A stretch of DNA of 64,000 nucleotides from contig MBPM02000001.1 in assembly GCA_001695595.3 (NCBI GenBank), positions 1,674,001-1,738,000 of the forward strand, read 5' to 3'. The notes under the pieces are model-generated. The model was not told where the DNA came from and did not search any database. It saw nothing but the letters and a program-made list of their open reading frames with translations. The position numbers were made by a program, and so were the translations under genes. This DNA is from Plasmopara viticola (taxonomy: Eukaryota; Oomycota; Peronosporomycetes; Peronosporales; Peronosporaceae). Every line of letters starts with the position of its first letter. The first letter of the stretch is position 1. Positions 25,153-36,371 of the stretch are shown piece by piece.

Positions 25153-25862
25153 TCACAGACCGCGCACGTCCAGTACGCCGCCCTTAAATCGTCCTTTAGT
25201 GGCCTGCACACCATAGTCGACCTTTTTTCGCTTCTGCTGGTCCTTTGACCGAACGCTCGAAGTGCGCTTGCCCGTCACCACACCCGACTCTTTCAGCTAA
25301 GATACAGCATGCAGGCAGACACATAAGAAAACGACCTCTACCGTTTACGTTTGACAGGACTGGCGTACCAATTTTTCACGACGCTGTTTATTGGCCAGAC
25401 CTTTGGTTCTCATTTCAATTAGCATTTTATACGGCACACTTCTGTTCTTGGCGGCTCTGCCACCAAGAGACTCAATCTTCTTGACGTCGGCCTTCTTCTT
25501 CTCCTTGCCCTTCAAACTTGACGACGCTGCCGCCATCAACATCATTAGCGACAATAGCCTTCATTCTACTAAACAGTTTGAAAAAAGGAGCAAAGTGTAC
25601 CAAAGTCCAGCACTGAGGCAAAAATCTCGTCAAATTCTTTGCGAATCTCCTGACGCGGCGTCATCTCTGGTTCATTCTCGTTGCCTTTTGTCTAATTCAC
25701 AAAAAACCAGCAGCGATTAGAAGCGACAATCGTCGACCATAAAGGAGAAAGTGTAGCTCATACCGTTGATACACGAGGCTCACGCTTCTTCCACGTCTCC
25801 GTAGGGCACTCAAACACCTGCACTTTTCTCTTGCCAGTGGTCACGGGGAACTTAAACGTCAT
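25153..25862 (-). CDS. DUF4602 (C1orf131-like) small basic protein
   Basis: Four minus-strand exons (25862-25764, 25691-25601, 25526-25369, 25296-25153) join in phase to 163 residues starting MTFKFPVTTGKRK. Family-like segments are PRQEIRKEFDEIFASVLDF, KKADVKKIESLGGR and, in the last exon, KESGVVTGK followed by KRKKVDYGVQATKGRFKGG. These match my memory of the DUF4602 family, whose human member C1orf131 has been placed in the early small-subunit processome. The last exon was found only by splicing past an in-frame stop in exon 3, which gave the conserved C terminus. A nucleolar role in 40S assembly follows from the family. The gene lies 97 bp downstream of the coiled-coil gene on the same strand. 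Confidence 0.75.
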
Positions 25863-25959
25863 ATTTACTATTGCTAGCGCTATAAACCAGCTTACGTGGT
25901 CCACATTATTCAATTATATGACAAACAGGGTATTTACTGGTAAGGTAATATTACTACTT

Positions 25960-27966
25960 TCACACCAGTACTTGTACCTTAAACAGGCCACTGTTTGCGG
26001 TCGCACAAGAGTCTGTCCTGTCATCGTCACGCTTTTCACAATCTATTTCTGCGCTATCCTCACCGTCGTCACCATCGTTGTCACCATAAAAACTACTGCC
26101 AAGATCTGAGTCAAGGACACTACCACTGACGGATCCACTTTCAAACGCTTCAAGTCGATCGGCGCTCTTCAATTCCTGCTCAAAGTCGTAGAATCCTCTG
26201 CTTTTTATAACTCGGCTGTCTCGTAAAGGATGCCCAAGGCGATGGTCCCCCTGTCTGTCTGATGAAGTCGGAGACTTTGTGGTGCGTGGCACTAACCCTT
26301 TGTCGACTTGATCTTTTGACTTGGGGCTCAGAGGCACAAAGACACTTTCGCCAAGCAATGACTGATTCAGCAAATCTTCGTCATCAGGTAGCACCGCTGA
26401 AACTGGCTGATACCGCGATAATCGCTGGAAATGCGGTGTGTCCATAATATCGACGTTCGTGCGTTTTTGAGGCGTGAGTGCTGAAAACTCCGCCATAGAC
26501 ATCGGACTTGGCGGCTTCCTTCGTCTTCCTGGTACCGGCTGAGGCTGGTCGTCATAAAAATTAAGCTGGCTAAAGGACTGGCGAATTTGGTTCAGTTGCG
26601 AATTCGCTACATTGTCAGAAACCCCGGCTTGGTGAGCTGAGGTCCCAAAACCACCGAGTGCACTATTCATGTTGCATCCAACCGGCTGTGCGATTGAAGT
26701 CCGATACTGATGTGATATAGGCTGATACTGAGCGTGCTGTTGAGCTTCCTGTTGAGGTTGCTGTTGGGCTTGATGTTGGGCTTGCTGTTGGGCTTGATGT
26801 TGGGCTTGCCGTTGGGCTAATTGTCGGGCTTGCAATTCCTGTTGGGTTTGTAGATCTGCTTGATGTTGCTCGTTCAAGGTCCGCTGAGCTTCCACCAAAC
26901 TCGTCATTTTCTCGTTTTCCAGTTGTAGCAAAGCTCGCTGCACACGTAAATCTTCCTTTTCATGCCTCACCTCGTCCCGCTCGCGACGTAATTCTTCACG
27001 TTCGCGGCGAATTTCCGCCAGCAGCGACCGATATTCTTCAATCATACGCCTTTGTTGCTCCAATTGCTGATTCGAAGCCTGTGTCTCCTCGGCATGAGTC
27101 CTGTCCCGAGATATTAAATCCAGATTTTCATCCCTCGCACTGCTTATCAAACTACTTTGAGGTATTGGAACCCGCGATGGTGCAGGCGGAGGCAGCAGTG
27201 CGTTCCTTGCTTCAATCTTGTCATATTGGCGCTCTGTTTGATGATGTATTGACGAGTCATTTTCATTTCTTGAAGCGCCGTAAAGTCCAAAATTGTGGCT
27301 ATTGCTTGTCCATTGATTATTGATCCCTTGTGCCGTTGGATTGGACCGCACTGCATGATATACAGCATCACCACCCGTCTTGTCTTCGATCGACGCAGCA
27401 TTCAGCGCTGGTGAAAATTGTCCGAGCCGTCGCTGCGCTCGTAATTGCTGCTCTCGAAGGTAGCGTACCTCCTCTCTAGCTGCGTCTTCCTCACTGCGAC
27501 GACGCTTGGCCTCTTCCTGCTCCTTCAATCGCGCCTTTTCCTGCACCTGATCGTCTAAGATTCGCCTCCATTGCATCTGCTGAGCGCGCTCTCGTACCCT
27601 CTGACTTGTCTCACTCTCGTCCGTCACGCGGAAGCGTGGATGGGAAGACGACACGCTGTTCGCCTCACCTGTGGCTGCACCGCGGTCCTGCCGTTGCTCC
27701 ATGGGATGCTCCATCCTCTGTGTTCTTTTCCAAGGCGACTCGGATACCGTGGGTGCGTCCAATTGGCCACCTTCGACCAGCCACTTGGACGGTGAACGAT
27801 CGCTGGGTGCCAGCTTGCGCTCCAGCTCTTCACGCTCCATCTGCTCCTGTTGCTGACGTGCACGACGCAAAGCGATCTGGTGATCAAGTTCTCGAGCATA
27901 GGCCTCTCGTTGGCGCTGGATCTCGCGAGGGTCGTCATCATAAGGCCCGGCCTCGGGAGCCCACAT
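25960..27966 (-). CDS. coiled-coil protein, possibly CSPP1-like (centrosome/cilium)
   Basis: A single open frame of 668 residues from the ATG at 27966. The frame opens slightly further upstream, but only without an ATG. The N terminus (REIQRQREAYARELDHQIALRR) and a second segment (WRRILDDQVQEKARLKEQEE) resemble the repeated 'YxxELxxQIxEK' elements of centrosome and spindle-pole proteins CSPP1 and CCDC66. The middle is a strongly charged coiled coil (EEYRSLLAEIRREREELRR) followed by a Gln/Ala/His-rich repeat; the C terminus is acidic and Ser-rich. No enzyme domain is visible. The CSPP1 comparison is by pattern only; a generic coiled-coil scaffold is equally possible. An upstream non-coding or short coding exon cannot be excluded. 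Confidence 0.7.
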   Translation of the reverse strand: MWAPEAGPYDDDPREIQRQREAYARELDHQIALRRARQQQEQMEREELERKLAPSDRSPSKWLVEGGQLDAPTVSESPWKRTQRMEHPMEQRQDRGAATGEANSVSSSHPRFRVTDESETSQRVRERAQQMQWRRILDDQVQEKARLKEQEEAKRRRSEEDAAREEVRYLREQQLRAQRRLGQFSPALNAASIEDKTGGDAVYHAVRSNPTAQGINNQWTSNSHNFGLYGASRNENDSSIHHQTERQYDKIEARNALLPPPAPSRVPIPQSSLISSARDENLDLISRDRTHAEETQASNQQLEQQRRMIEEYRSLLAEIRREREELRRERDEVRHEKEDLRVQRALLQLENEKMTSLVEAQRTLNEQHQADLQTQQELQARQLAQRQAQHQAQQQAQHQAQQQPQQEAQQHAQYQPISHQYRTSIAQPVGCNMNSALGGFGTSAHQAGVSDNVANSQLNQIRQSFSQLNFYDDQPQPVPGRRRKPPSPMSMAEFSALTPQKRTNVDIMDTPHFQRLSRYQPVSAVLPDDEDLLNQSLLGESVFVPLSPKSKDQVDKGLVPRTTKSPTSSDRQGDHRLGHPLRDSRVIKSRGFYDFEQELKSADRLEAFESGSVSGSVLDSDLGSSFYGDNDGDDGEDSAEIDCEKRDDDRTDSCATANSGLFKVQVLV
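26731..26850 (-). repeat. in-frame minisatellite coding for Gln/Ala/His-rich repeats
   Basis: Repeats of about 12-24 bases built on TGTTGGGCTTG (plus strand) encode QAQHQAQQQAQHQAQQQ-type units inside the coiled-coil gene. The near-identical units suggest length variation between strains by replication slippage. Confidence 0.8.
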
Positions 27967-29513
27967 TAAACCTTGCAATTATCGAAAGACCTTTTGAATT
28001 GCAGTATGAACGGTTTTTAAAAGGAAGCTGCGTAGTTGGTATAGAAAAAATCTGTTACAGGTACGGTAGTATCAAGTGTTGATCCACATTGACGTAGTGA
28101 AGGCAGTATTAAATGGAGAAAGACCTAAGAAACTATAGCGCAACATATACTCCTTGTTTCGCGAATTGTCTGGGGCTTCAACTTGATCTAGGCGGTCCGC
28201 GATTTTTAACAATCATCGGCAGTACCATTTAGTTTATCGTAAGCGGACATTTAAACTCGTAACTACATTAATTTTGTCAATTTGATAAGCGGTTATAGAT
28301 TTATTTTGCTGCTCGGTCTCAATTAACTCGGACTGTTTGGACATAAACAGTACAAATTAGTTTACCTCGCTTCGCACAGCACTGCAAAAAAAGAGGTGGC
28401 ATTTGGATATTTCTAATTCTTGAGGCAATACTGGAGTTATTACCGTTTTGTCATTCGTTAATTGCTTTAGGCCGCGACAAAATCAAAACCATACAATTAA
28501 TGAGGCAGCGATATAATGTGTGATACGTCTACAATTCCGCTTAAGCACGTCAACAGATTTATGTAGTAGAAATGTATCCTCAGACCCAGGATTAAATGAT
28601 TGTTTTTTTTTGCTCAAGGCAATCATGCTCGCCATCACTCATGCCTGCAGGTTCAGATAATGATAGTAGGGTCGCGCTTACATATCGACCTTGAGTATAC
28701 TGCCATTCACGTCAACAAATGTAGTTTGCACATCGAAGTGGCGTCGGTGCCGATTTGTCTTAGCAGCGACACAATGTTGAGCGGCACTTGTGTCTGCTGA
28801 GCTCTGAGCACTGCATTGTCGCATGCAATCGATGAGAAGGATATGGGTCGAACGGAGAGCGTTGTCTTCGCGAATGAAGCTGATTTACTGGTATTGAAAT
28901 GCGCGTTTCAACGATAGCGTAAGAATAAGTTGCGGCATTTGTTTCGGGCACTCAGAGTCGCTGGAGCATTTGTGGTCAATGAGGTTATATAAGCTTCAAA
29001 AAGTAGTGTGAATGGGAATGGAACGTTCGGTCCAAATTATTTTTCGAGCTTGTCGTTGATGACAAACCGCTTAAACCCCTGAAGGAAATTATCTTCATTC
29101 ACCTCCATCCAGCCCCTTATCGCCCTTTTCTAGGCCAGAAAGAGCTGAAGAAGCCTATGACTGTCGCTAAGCTTACGCCTTTATCGCATTCTAAAACACA
29201 AAGACCTTCATGCCATAATCAAACGTCGCAGCATTTTAGACTTCAAAGCATTGACATTGCTTGCACTGTGTCCCTTTATATTTACTATTTCGAGAAATAC
29301 TTAATCAATCATGACGTACTCACCTCAGCAATATTTCGCTTACATAAAGGACACTAAGTTGGCACAGAAGTAGCGCACAGATGAAGCGTGTTCGTCACCA
29401 AACGAGATATGACGACAAGAATAGGGACCAAATCAAATATGTTTGCAAACGTAATTTTATTAAATCTTGTGCCTATATAAGCTCCACCAATCCTGACCCA
29501 CGCGCTGGTCCCA
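27967..29513. other. intergenic between divergent genes, nothing recognised
   Basis: About 1.5 kb between the coiled-coil gene (minus) and the prolyl-tRNA synthetase gene (plus). Short frames such as 28600-28800 and 29157-29357 show no domain. A TATA-like CCTATATAAG lies at about 29471-29480, roughly 35 bp upstream of the ProRS start. Confidence 0.45.
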
Positions 29514-31403
29514 ATGTGGGCGCGTCGGGCGCAAGCAAGGAGACGGCTGTCGACATTGCGAGCCGCCCGTATAGCTCCTTGTGCCTTGCGCTCCGTCCTT
29601 TGGGTCCCAACGGAGAAGCAGGCGCCATCAGATGCTGCAGTGCCGAGTCACCAGCTATTATTGCGCGCAGGTTTTGTGCGCAAAAGCGGCCATGGACTCT
29701 TCGCACTATTGCCGCTAGGCTGCCGCGTCGTGGCCAAAATCGAAGCACTTATCGACAGTGAAATGAACAAGATTGGTGGCAATCGAGTGGATGTACCCAT
29801 CTTGATGCCAAACGAGTTGTGGAAGCAGTCTGGGCGTTGGCAAAGTCGTGGTCCGGAGCTTATGACGCTTAAAGACAGGCGCGACGAACAACTTGTATTA
29901 GGACCGACGCATGAAGAAAGTATAACGAGCCTTGTGGCAACCCACTACAAGGCTGTGGAAGCAAACGCTTCCCTTCGATTATACCAGATTGGCCGCAAGT
30001 TCCGTGATGAAACCCGTCCAAGATTTGGCCTGTTGCGTGCAAGAGAGTTCGTTATGAAGGACATGTACTCGTTTGATACGTCGTATGACAATGCGCTGAA
30101 GACGTACCAGGATGTCACGGCTGCGTATAAAGAGATTTTGATGTCGAGACTTCAATTGCCGGTCAAGTGTGTGGAGGCAGATTCCGGAAATATTGGCGGT
30201 GATCTCTCGCACGAGTTCCACGTGCTGGCGGATGTCGGAGAAGACTCGATTCTATCTTGCTCGTCGAAAGAATGTGATTATGCGGCTAATGTGGACAAGG
30301 CAGAGGGGCGTTTGCCAGCGTTGAGTGAACCATTGAAAGAACCCAGTCACGAATTTCCATTGAAATTGAGGGACACTATTGCGCAGCTCGAAGAAAAAAA
30401 TCGCGCCAAAGAACCAAATGTGTGGATGGCTTTGATGGAGCTTTTAAAGACTGCAGGATCGCACGGCTTAACATTCAAGTTGATTCAAGAGCAAGAGCAA
30501 GGCCGCGACTTGGAGGCCAGTGGAAATGGAACGAAAAAGATCAATTCGAAACCTCGTGTAGCGTTGTGCTTCGCCCGTTCCGATCGTGAGGTCAATAGTC
30601 TGGCAGTCAAGCCATTCTTTGGGGGTAATGAAGGCAAAGTGATTGAGGACGAAGCAAAAATGGCAAAGCTTCTTTTGAATCGTGACTCGATGTCGAAGCT
30701 GTATCTGCTCTTGGACGAATCGTTACTCCACGACGCGCACTCTTCTGTTGTCATTAAGACTCTATGTGCCACTGTAGAGTCGCTTTCAAAGGACCAAAAA
30801 CACACGCATGTTGTTTGGGGGACATATCGATTGGCAAAAGCTGGTGACCGTTGTCCGCGTTGTAATGGCGGCGTACTTGAGGCGAAGCGCGGCATTGAGG
30901 TTGGTCACGTGTTTTACCTTGGACAGAAATACTCGAAAATGATTCATGCAACTTACACGGATATCAAGAACAAAAAGCATCCGTTTGAAATGGGTTGCTT
31001 TGGCCTTGGTGTCAGCCGGCTAGTTGCTGCAGCGGTCGAGGCCTCGCATGACGAGCACGGTATCGTGTGGCCTCTGGAAATCGCACCGTACAAGGTAATC
31101 GTCATGTCCATTGGTGGAAAGAGTTTGGACGATCCCTTATTTCAAATTGCATGGGACATTGCTGACGAACTGGCGTCGGGCAAGGTGCCTGGTTTCGTGA
31201 AAGACGACGTGCTCCTAGATGATCGCACGCGAGAAAGCCCGGGCTCAAAGCTTACTGAGTCGGAGCTAATCGGCTTCCCATATCGTGTTGTAGTGGGCAA
31301 ACGCTATACGAAAGAGGGACTTGTAGAAATTCAGATTCGAGCTACCATGGAAAGGATTTACCGTAAGCCTGATGAAGTCGTAGCGTTTTTTGCGGGTAAA
31401 TAG
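29514..31403 (+). CDS. prolyl-tRNA synthetase, bacterial/organellar type
   Basis: A single exon of 629 residues. The N terminus (MWARRAQARRRLSTLRAARI) is rich in Arg, Ala and Ser with no acidic residues, typical of a mitochondrial targeting peptide. Class II motifs are clear: motif 1 region GNRVDVPILMPNELWKQSGR, TxE loop LGPTHEES, motif 2 RKFRDETRPRFGLLRAREF, motif 3 FEMGCFGLGVSRLVAA. An anticodon-binding domain follows (APYKVIVMS to the C terminus). The stretch between motifs 2 and 3 is long, as in bacterial-type enzymes with the INS editing domain, though that domain is hard to recognise here. The protein charges tRNA-Pro with proline, most likely in the mitochondrion; human PARS2 is the analogue, usually shorter. 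No intron was seen. Confidence 0.93.
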   Translation: MWARRAQARRRLSTLRAARIAPCALRSVLWVPTEKQAPSDAAVPSHQLLLRAGFVRKSGHGLFALLPLGCRVVAKIEALIDSEMNKIGGNRVDVPILMPNELWKQSGRWQSRGPELMTLKDRRDEQLVLGPTHEESITSLVATHYKAVEANASLRLYQIGRKFRDETRPRFGLLRAREFVMKDMYSFDTSYDNALKTYQDVTAAYKEILMSRLQLPVKCVEADSGNIGGDLSHEFHVLADVGEDSILSCSSKECDYAANVDKAEGRLPALSEPLKEPSHEFPLKLRDTIAQLEEKNRAKEPNVWMALMELLKTAGSHGLTFKLIQEQEQGRDLEASGNGTKKINSKPRVALCFARSDREVNSLAVKPFFGGNEGKVIEDEAKMAKLLLNRDSMSKLYLLLDESLLHDAHSSVVIKTLCATVESLSKDQKHTHVVWGTYRLAKAGDRCPRCNGGVLEAKRGIEVGHVFYLGQKYSKMIHATYTDIKNKKHPFEMGCFGLGVSRLVAAAVEASHDEHGIVWPLEIAPYKVIVMSIGGKSLDDPLFQIAWDIADELASGKVPGFVKDDVLLDDRTRESPGSKLTESELIGFPYRVVVGKRYTKEGLVEIQIRATMERIYRKPDEVVAFFAGK

Positions 31404-32205
31404 AAACTGAACGGTATGATAGGCGATTATTTGGATAAATAGGTGCAATGGTAATACCTATCAGAAGTAAACCATAGACGAAATACGGTAAAACCGGAGG
31501 AAAGTATCATATATTCTTGTCGGCTACCATCAAACCCCACATTTTTGCACGGGCAATTATTAAATTTTAGCTAGCGGTACTTTCACAAGCTTGCATCGCA
31601 GCCGAGTCCTCAATCATTAACAATCCTGTCGGTAATGCCATAATATTTGGAGCAAGAGGTTGCCCGTAGCCATACGGATGGCTTTTTTTTAGCAGTTTGA
31701 AGGCGCACATTGCGTAAGTAGTGAATACGAAATTAGGCAAGATAGTTGATAATTATGTCGCCTTAAGCTTCAGAAAATGATTTAAATGTAATGCGGCTTA
31801 ATGCAGTTCTCTGCTTCCGAAACATCTGGCGTCAAATTTCTCGATCGCATGATGCTTCGCCAAATTGACTTATGCGCTATAGTATACGCATGCATTATGC
31901 TGAGTAATCAAGTGCATTAATTAAATTTGGCTTTTTAAAAGATAGACTGATATTGTGACGCCACCTCAAATGGCTTTCAGGGGCTTTGCTTCTAAATGAA
32001 GTCTCTAGATCGTAATTGAGCTCCCACACGGTGTCTGCTCTTGTCGCATGCTTAGATAAAAGGGGACGTCTACCTCACCATTGAAAAAGCATACGACAAA
32101 AAAGAATACATATTGAGATATCCGTTGTCCCGTGCTTGGACCTTCAGATTATTTCCTTGAAGTCAAAGCAGCATTTTTGAATTAGGATTGTTATGCTACA
32201 CTAGG
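31404..32205. other. intergenic, nothing recognised
   Basis: AT-rich DNA between the prolyl-tRNA synthetase stop codon and the LTR of the gypsy element. No coding frame or repeat is supported. Confidence 0.45.
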
Positions 32206-32631
32206 TGTAACATAGTCGCGGAGAAAGCTCATTAAAGTCGGTCGTCAGTTGAGGCTTGGGCGGCGAGCAGGGCGAGGTCGTAGAGAAGTAGGAGTGTTGA
32301 ATGCTTAGAGCAAAATTAAGAAGTGATGTCAAATGAAGAGCTCTTACGACTTAAATACTTGCTACTGCCTAAGTGGTGGCTTTCAGCCATCTACTGCTAC
32401 CATCTAAAAGCTGTCATTCTTCTTTATTCCATCCGGCTTTTTACACATCCTAGATTACTTTTAGCAGAAAGGTCTCTTGAATTCCAATGACCATTAGACG
32501 TTTGGAACTTTGTTCTGGTCGGAAGCTGTAAATTTGCCATTTCCTATAGATAGTGCCTGTGCATATGTATTTCGGACATTTTTAGTTATATTGTGTCAAA
32601 GTTGTTACCGGCACACGTGCCGGTGACGACA
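32206..32631 (-). repeat. putative 3' LTR of the gypsy element (426 bp)
   Basis: The interval starts TGTAACA and ends GACGACA on the plus strand, giving the TG...CA ends of LTRs. It abuts a purine-rich tract (minus sense GGAGGGAGG) just upstream. Inside are a poly(A)-signal-like GGAATAAAG (minus) and a perfect 18-bp palindrome near the edge. The missing second copy prevents confirmation. Confidence 0.55.
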
Positions 32632-32950
32632 GTTAAATCGCATTTCCTCCCTCCAATAAGATGTTTACTTTGAAAGATAGAGATCATCTCTTAAAGATTT
32701 CCGATCGAGGTCGATGAGTCCGATCATTTTGTTCACGATTCTCCACGGGCTTCTAAGTGGCTTCCCTCTTGGCTTCTTCAAGCCATCAAATTTGTACTGT
32801 ACAACTTCCCATTACTTTCGATATACAATTACGGCTTCAACGAGTTCTCTTTCGGAGCCACCGGCGAACATAAGTTTAATCAACATTGCCGACGCTTGGG
32901 ATCCTTACGATACAGGGTCAACCTTAAACTGTATAACATTAAATGCAGCT

Positions 32951-33641
32951 TTAATCCCTTCGATTATCCCGACCTTGCAAAAAACATTTCACGATCGGGG
33001 ATGGGCCAATATAACTAGGCGCGACTTTCTTCGACTGAGAAAAATCTTTGAGACGGACATCCAAATTTTTGCCGTCTAAAACTACCATATCGCCAACTTG
33101 GAAGTCTCGGACAAGTCTATTTTTGTCATTGTAGAATTTCATGTGCTCTCGAGTTTCGCTCATCCGGTTCTGTGCGACCTTAAGTAATGTTTGAGCCGCA
33201 GAAAAAACTTTTTTTTCAACTTTGAAATCATTGGCATCATCCGGGTTATAAGGAGCATAAAATAGATCCGCTCCGAGCAGTGACATTCCGATTGTACAGT
33301 GTACGCGTCGATCATCGGCTATCTCGGCCAAATGCAAAAAGTAATTCCAATCATTCTATGCTGAGTTGAAGACACCTCGGAGGTAACCTTTAATACAACG
33401 GTAAGATCTTTCCGTTCATTCATCTGTTTGCGGCCATAAAGCCAAAGCCAAATTGTGTTACGTTCTCACACCAAACACGATTGCTCGCCATTACTTCGAT
33501 GTAAATTTGGATCTTAGTCGAGCACAATAGTCCATTAAATGCCGTGATCCTTCTTAATTTCTTAATGCAGACCTTTTTCAATTTCTCCGTTGTCTTTGTA
33601 GCAATGAGAATGGCTCTTTTTGCGAAGCGATTTACAAGCAT
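32951..33641 (-). pseudogene. gypsy integrase relic
   Basis: The frame at 33641-33420 begins LVNRFAKRAILIATKTT, a hallmark of oomycete gypsy integrase cores. The frame at 33337-32951 holds the C-terminal module VGDMVVLDGKNLDV with PSYIGPSPIVK. The DDE active site is not intact. Confidence 0.75.
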
Positions 33642-34131
33642 TATGACGGCATTGAAACCACTTCAGTAAAGACACAATGAAGTCCGTTATAATTGCTGAC
33701 CTATCTTACTCTTGAAATATTCAAAGACTGAGATTAACTTGGCTGCTTGGTCCGCCTATCCTATTTGCGATGACGCATTTTGCCTGTTTTGACATAGCGC
33801 TGGATGTACTTCGCCATTTTTGGCCAGTGTTAATTTTGATGTACGGCCAGGTAATGCAAGTAAAATCCTGTGGGGACTACCGATACAATACCATGGTTTT
33901 CGTAGATGACTCAACTTCTAAGATCTTCATCGTTTGGAAATAGCAGTCGTGGAGTCTCACTTTCGCCAACTTGTAATACAAATGCCATCTCGCAATGAGA
34001 AGTTTTGCACACCAACTTCTTTTCTCAGCTTCTTGCTGATGTACTGTAGGTCTCAATTCCACACATACATTACCTTTCTGGATTGAGCAACTGGAATTTG
34101 TTCGTCCTGATTTTCGTCACGATCTCGCGAT

Positions 34132-34443
34132 TCATAGCCGCTTCCAGGAGCCCTTGCAAACTAACTTGAGCAACTTCACTTTGAAATTTCGGATTGCGTG
34201 ACAGTGCATCAGCCACGGTTTAAGTTTCATTAGAAAACAAGGTTTAAATTCAGCAAGCTCACTGAGCCATCGAGCTAACTTTGCGATTTGTACTCTTCTA
34301 CGACAGAATTTTTTTATACTTTTGCGATCCGTTTCGACCGTGAAAGGTCGATCTAAACGATACACACGCCATACATCTAGCGCATGCATAATTGCAAGTA
34401 GATCTTGCTCGCAAACAGGGTAGTTCAACTTGACTGGCTTCAT
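34132..34443 (-). pseudogene. gypsy RNase H relic
   Basis: The frame contains LNYPVCEQDLLAIMHALDVW, RPFTVETDRKSIKKF and LARWLSELAEF, which match the RNase HI domain after gypsy RTs (NY-TTE-ELLA, DH-SL, RW---L-EF). The usual DH is DR here. The frame is short and bounded by stops. Confidence 0.8.
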
Positions 34444-35133
34444 CTTCCAGTTATTAAAGGCAATTGGATGCTTTTGCTTTTCCTTAAGTTGAAAGAGACT
34501 CCCGCGATAGCGAAACTTAAGGCGTCCATTCTTATACCAAATGGTTACAAGAAGTCGGGGGGCTTAGAACAGGTGGAGGCGTCAAGTGACGCTTGATTTG
34601 GTGAAGGAGCGTAGTGAACATCCGAGAGCTTGATCGTTTCACGAGGACGTTTTATTTGTCGTGGAGTGGTCCTGCACTCTGCGCACAGTTCTCGCAAACA
34701 TTGAGACATAGACTGTAGTGCCTGAGAAGCACTTTACTTAATTCTATCTCCTAGGCACAGGCCATTCTTCGATGACTTAAATCTTTCCGAGATCTATTTG
34801 GATGTCTTTTCGTCCGTTAAAGCTTTCTAGGCATGGGATTTCATCTAAGCAGAACTGAAACGTGAACAATTTGATTTAAAGTTGCTATTCCTCACACCAT
34901 TTGCGTACACGGTCTAGAGCCGTAACGTGGTCTACAACATATTTTACTTTGTGTGAACGCGTAGATGTCTAAAAAAAATTCCGTCACATTCTCCAAATTT
35001 CAAAAGACTTTTGCACAACGTACACTGACTTCCGCTCAATTTCATGTGAAAGCCTAATTCTCAAATATACATTTAAGGGTTGAAAAAGCGGTAAATGCGA
35101 ATCCAACTTGCGCATTTCAACTTGATTATAACT

Positions 35134-35720
35134 TTAAAGTAGGCCCATGCACGAGCACCAACAACTTTTGGACATAGCATCGAAGGTGTCTTCCTTACGC
35201 GGCATAGGGATCGCCAATAAGATCGTCGCTAAATTTTGCTGGTAATTATCATGCACGATGCGCCAACCTTCAAAGTTCTTGACACGAAGCGTCGGTGCCA
35301 AAAAGGTAGACGTGCTTGGTCGCATGATGTCTACTTGAACGATCTCTTTGGTACATTCTTGGATCGTCTTGCGCTGTTCAGAGCTCTGGAATAAGATCGT
35401 CGCTAATTTCTGCTGGCAATTATCATGCACGATGCGCTAACCTACAAAGTTCTTGACACGAAGCGTCGGTGCCTAAAAGGCAGACGTGCTTGGTCGCATG
35501 ATGTCTACTTGAACGATCTCTTTGGTACATTCTTGAATTGTCCTGCGCTGGCACCATTTTTGACGAATATCTGCCTGGCCCCGGGCTTTAGCAAGAGTTC
35601 GTGCTCAGAAACTCCCCGTTCTGGAGGTGTCTTGCTTGGAAGATCTGAGTGAAATACTGATTTAGCATACTTGCGTAGCGTTCCATACGCCGGATCGCTC
35701 AACCTTTTAAAAATCATGCA
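35134..35720 (-). pseudogene. gypsy reverse transcriptase N-terminal relic with internal duplication
   Basis: Minus-strand frames carry LPSKTPPERGVSEHELLLKPG (linker before RT), STFLAPTLRVKNFEGWRIVHD and IPMPRKEDTFDAM, typical of gypsy RT motifs before the first catalytic Asp. A 174-bp segment (exactly 58 codons) is tandemly duplicated, so the HDN-QQ-LATIL block occurs twice. Confidence 0.75.
35217..35564 (-). repeat. 174-bp direct tandem duplication inside gypsy RT
   Basis: Copies begin at 35217 and 35391 with AATAAGATCGTCGCTAA and continue through GTTCTTGACACGAAGCGTCG and GATGTCTACTTGAACGATCT in both. They differ at scattered positions. The period is a multiple of three. Confidence 0.85.
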
Positions 35721-36329
35721 AGATAACGACGAAGACAGCTTCTATGTCTTTGTCGTGACTCAGCATTCTAAAACTTGGTGTGGAGTAATTAATTTCACTC
35801 TTCCATGACGGCCATGATACCCTTGTTGCCGATAGTAATCGAAACCTCGCGGCTCTGATATATTTGAGGCTTGCGTTGTCCAGCAGTCCATCTGGACGGA
35901 CGTTCATGATGCGGGTTTGTCGAATTGCCGCGTGGTGCTCCGTGATGATGCGAGGAGACATGCGCCCTGTACTTAAGTAAATATATGGATTCTGCTCACG
36001 AAGCCACAACAAAATCCTTTCTTTCAGGAGCACGCATGATTTGGAACGTTCCCGATGTAATAGGAAAGCCAGGTTCATGTACACAATGCGTCGGGGGTGG
36101 ACATCCTGGTCTTAACTAAGATCGAAATGCATCACCTCACCCTTGATTACTTCGAGCTCGAGTCGCTCCACCAGGTCTTTGGATCCACCTTCGAGACTAC
36201 GTCCATCGTCGATTGAAACGGTGACGGGTCTCTTTTGAGCAATGTCTTTAGAAGACTGAGCTTCTGCCTTAAGAATAGCATATAGTACACATCGAATATA
36301 ACGATTCGCTTCCTGAAGTTTGAGCGCGT

Positions 36330-36371
36330 ACATTGCGGCGAAATGTGGCCGACAACGCCACAATTGTTACA
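36330..36371 (-). other. CCHC zinc knuckle of gypsy Gag
   Basis: Minus-strand translation gives CNNCGVVGHISPQC, that is Cys-x2-Cys-x4-His-x4-Cys, the retroviral-type nucleocapsid zinc knuckle. It lies between the gag start and the RT, as expected. Confidence 0.85.

Noticed and set aside
28600..28800. 66-residue frame upstream of the prolyl-tRNA synthetase gene
   Set aside because: It is too short, has no domain, and sits in AT-rich DNA with many similar chance frames.
32714..33079. 121-residue plus-strand frame
   Set aside because: It is antisense to the gypsy integrase C terminus and has no domain of its own.
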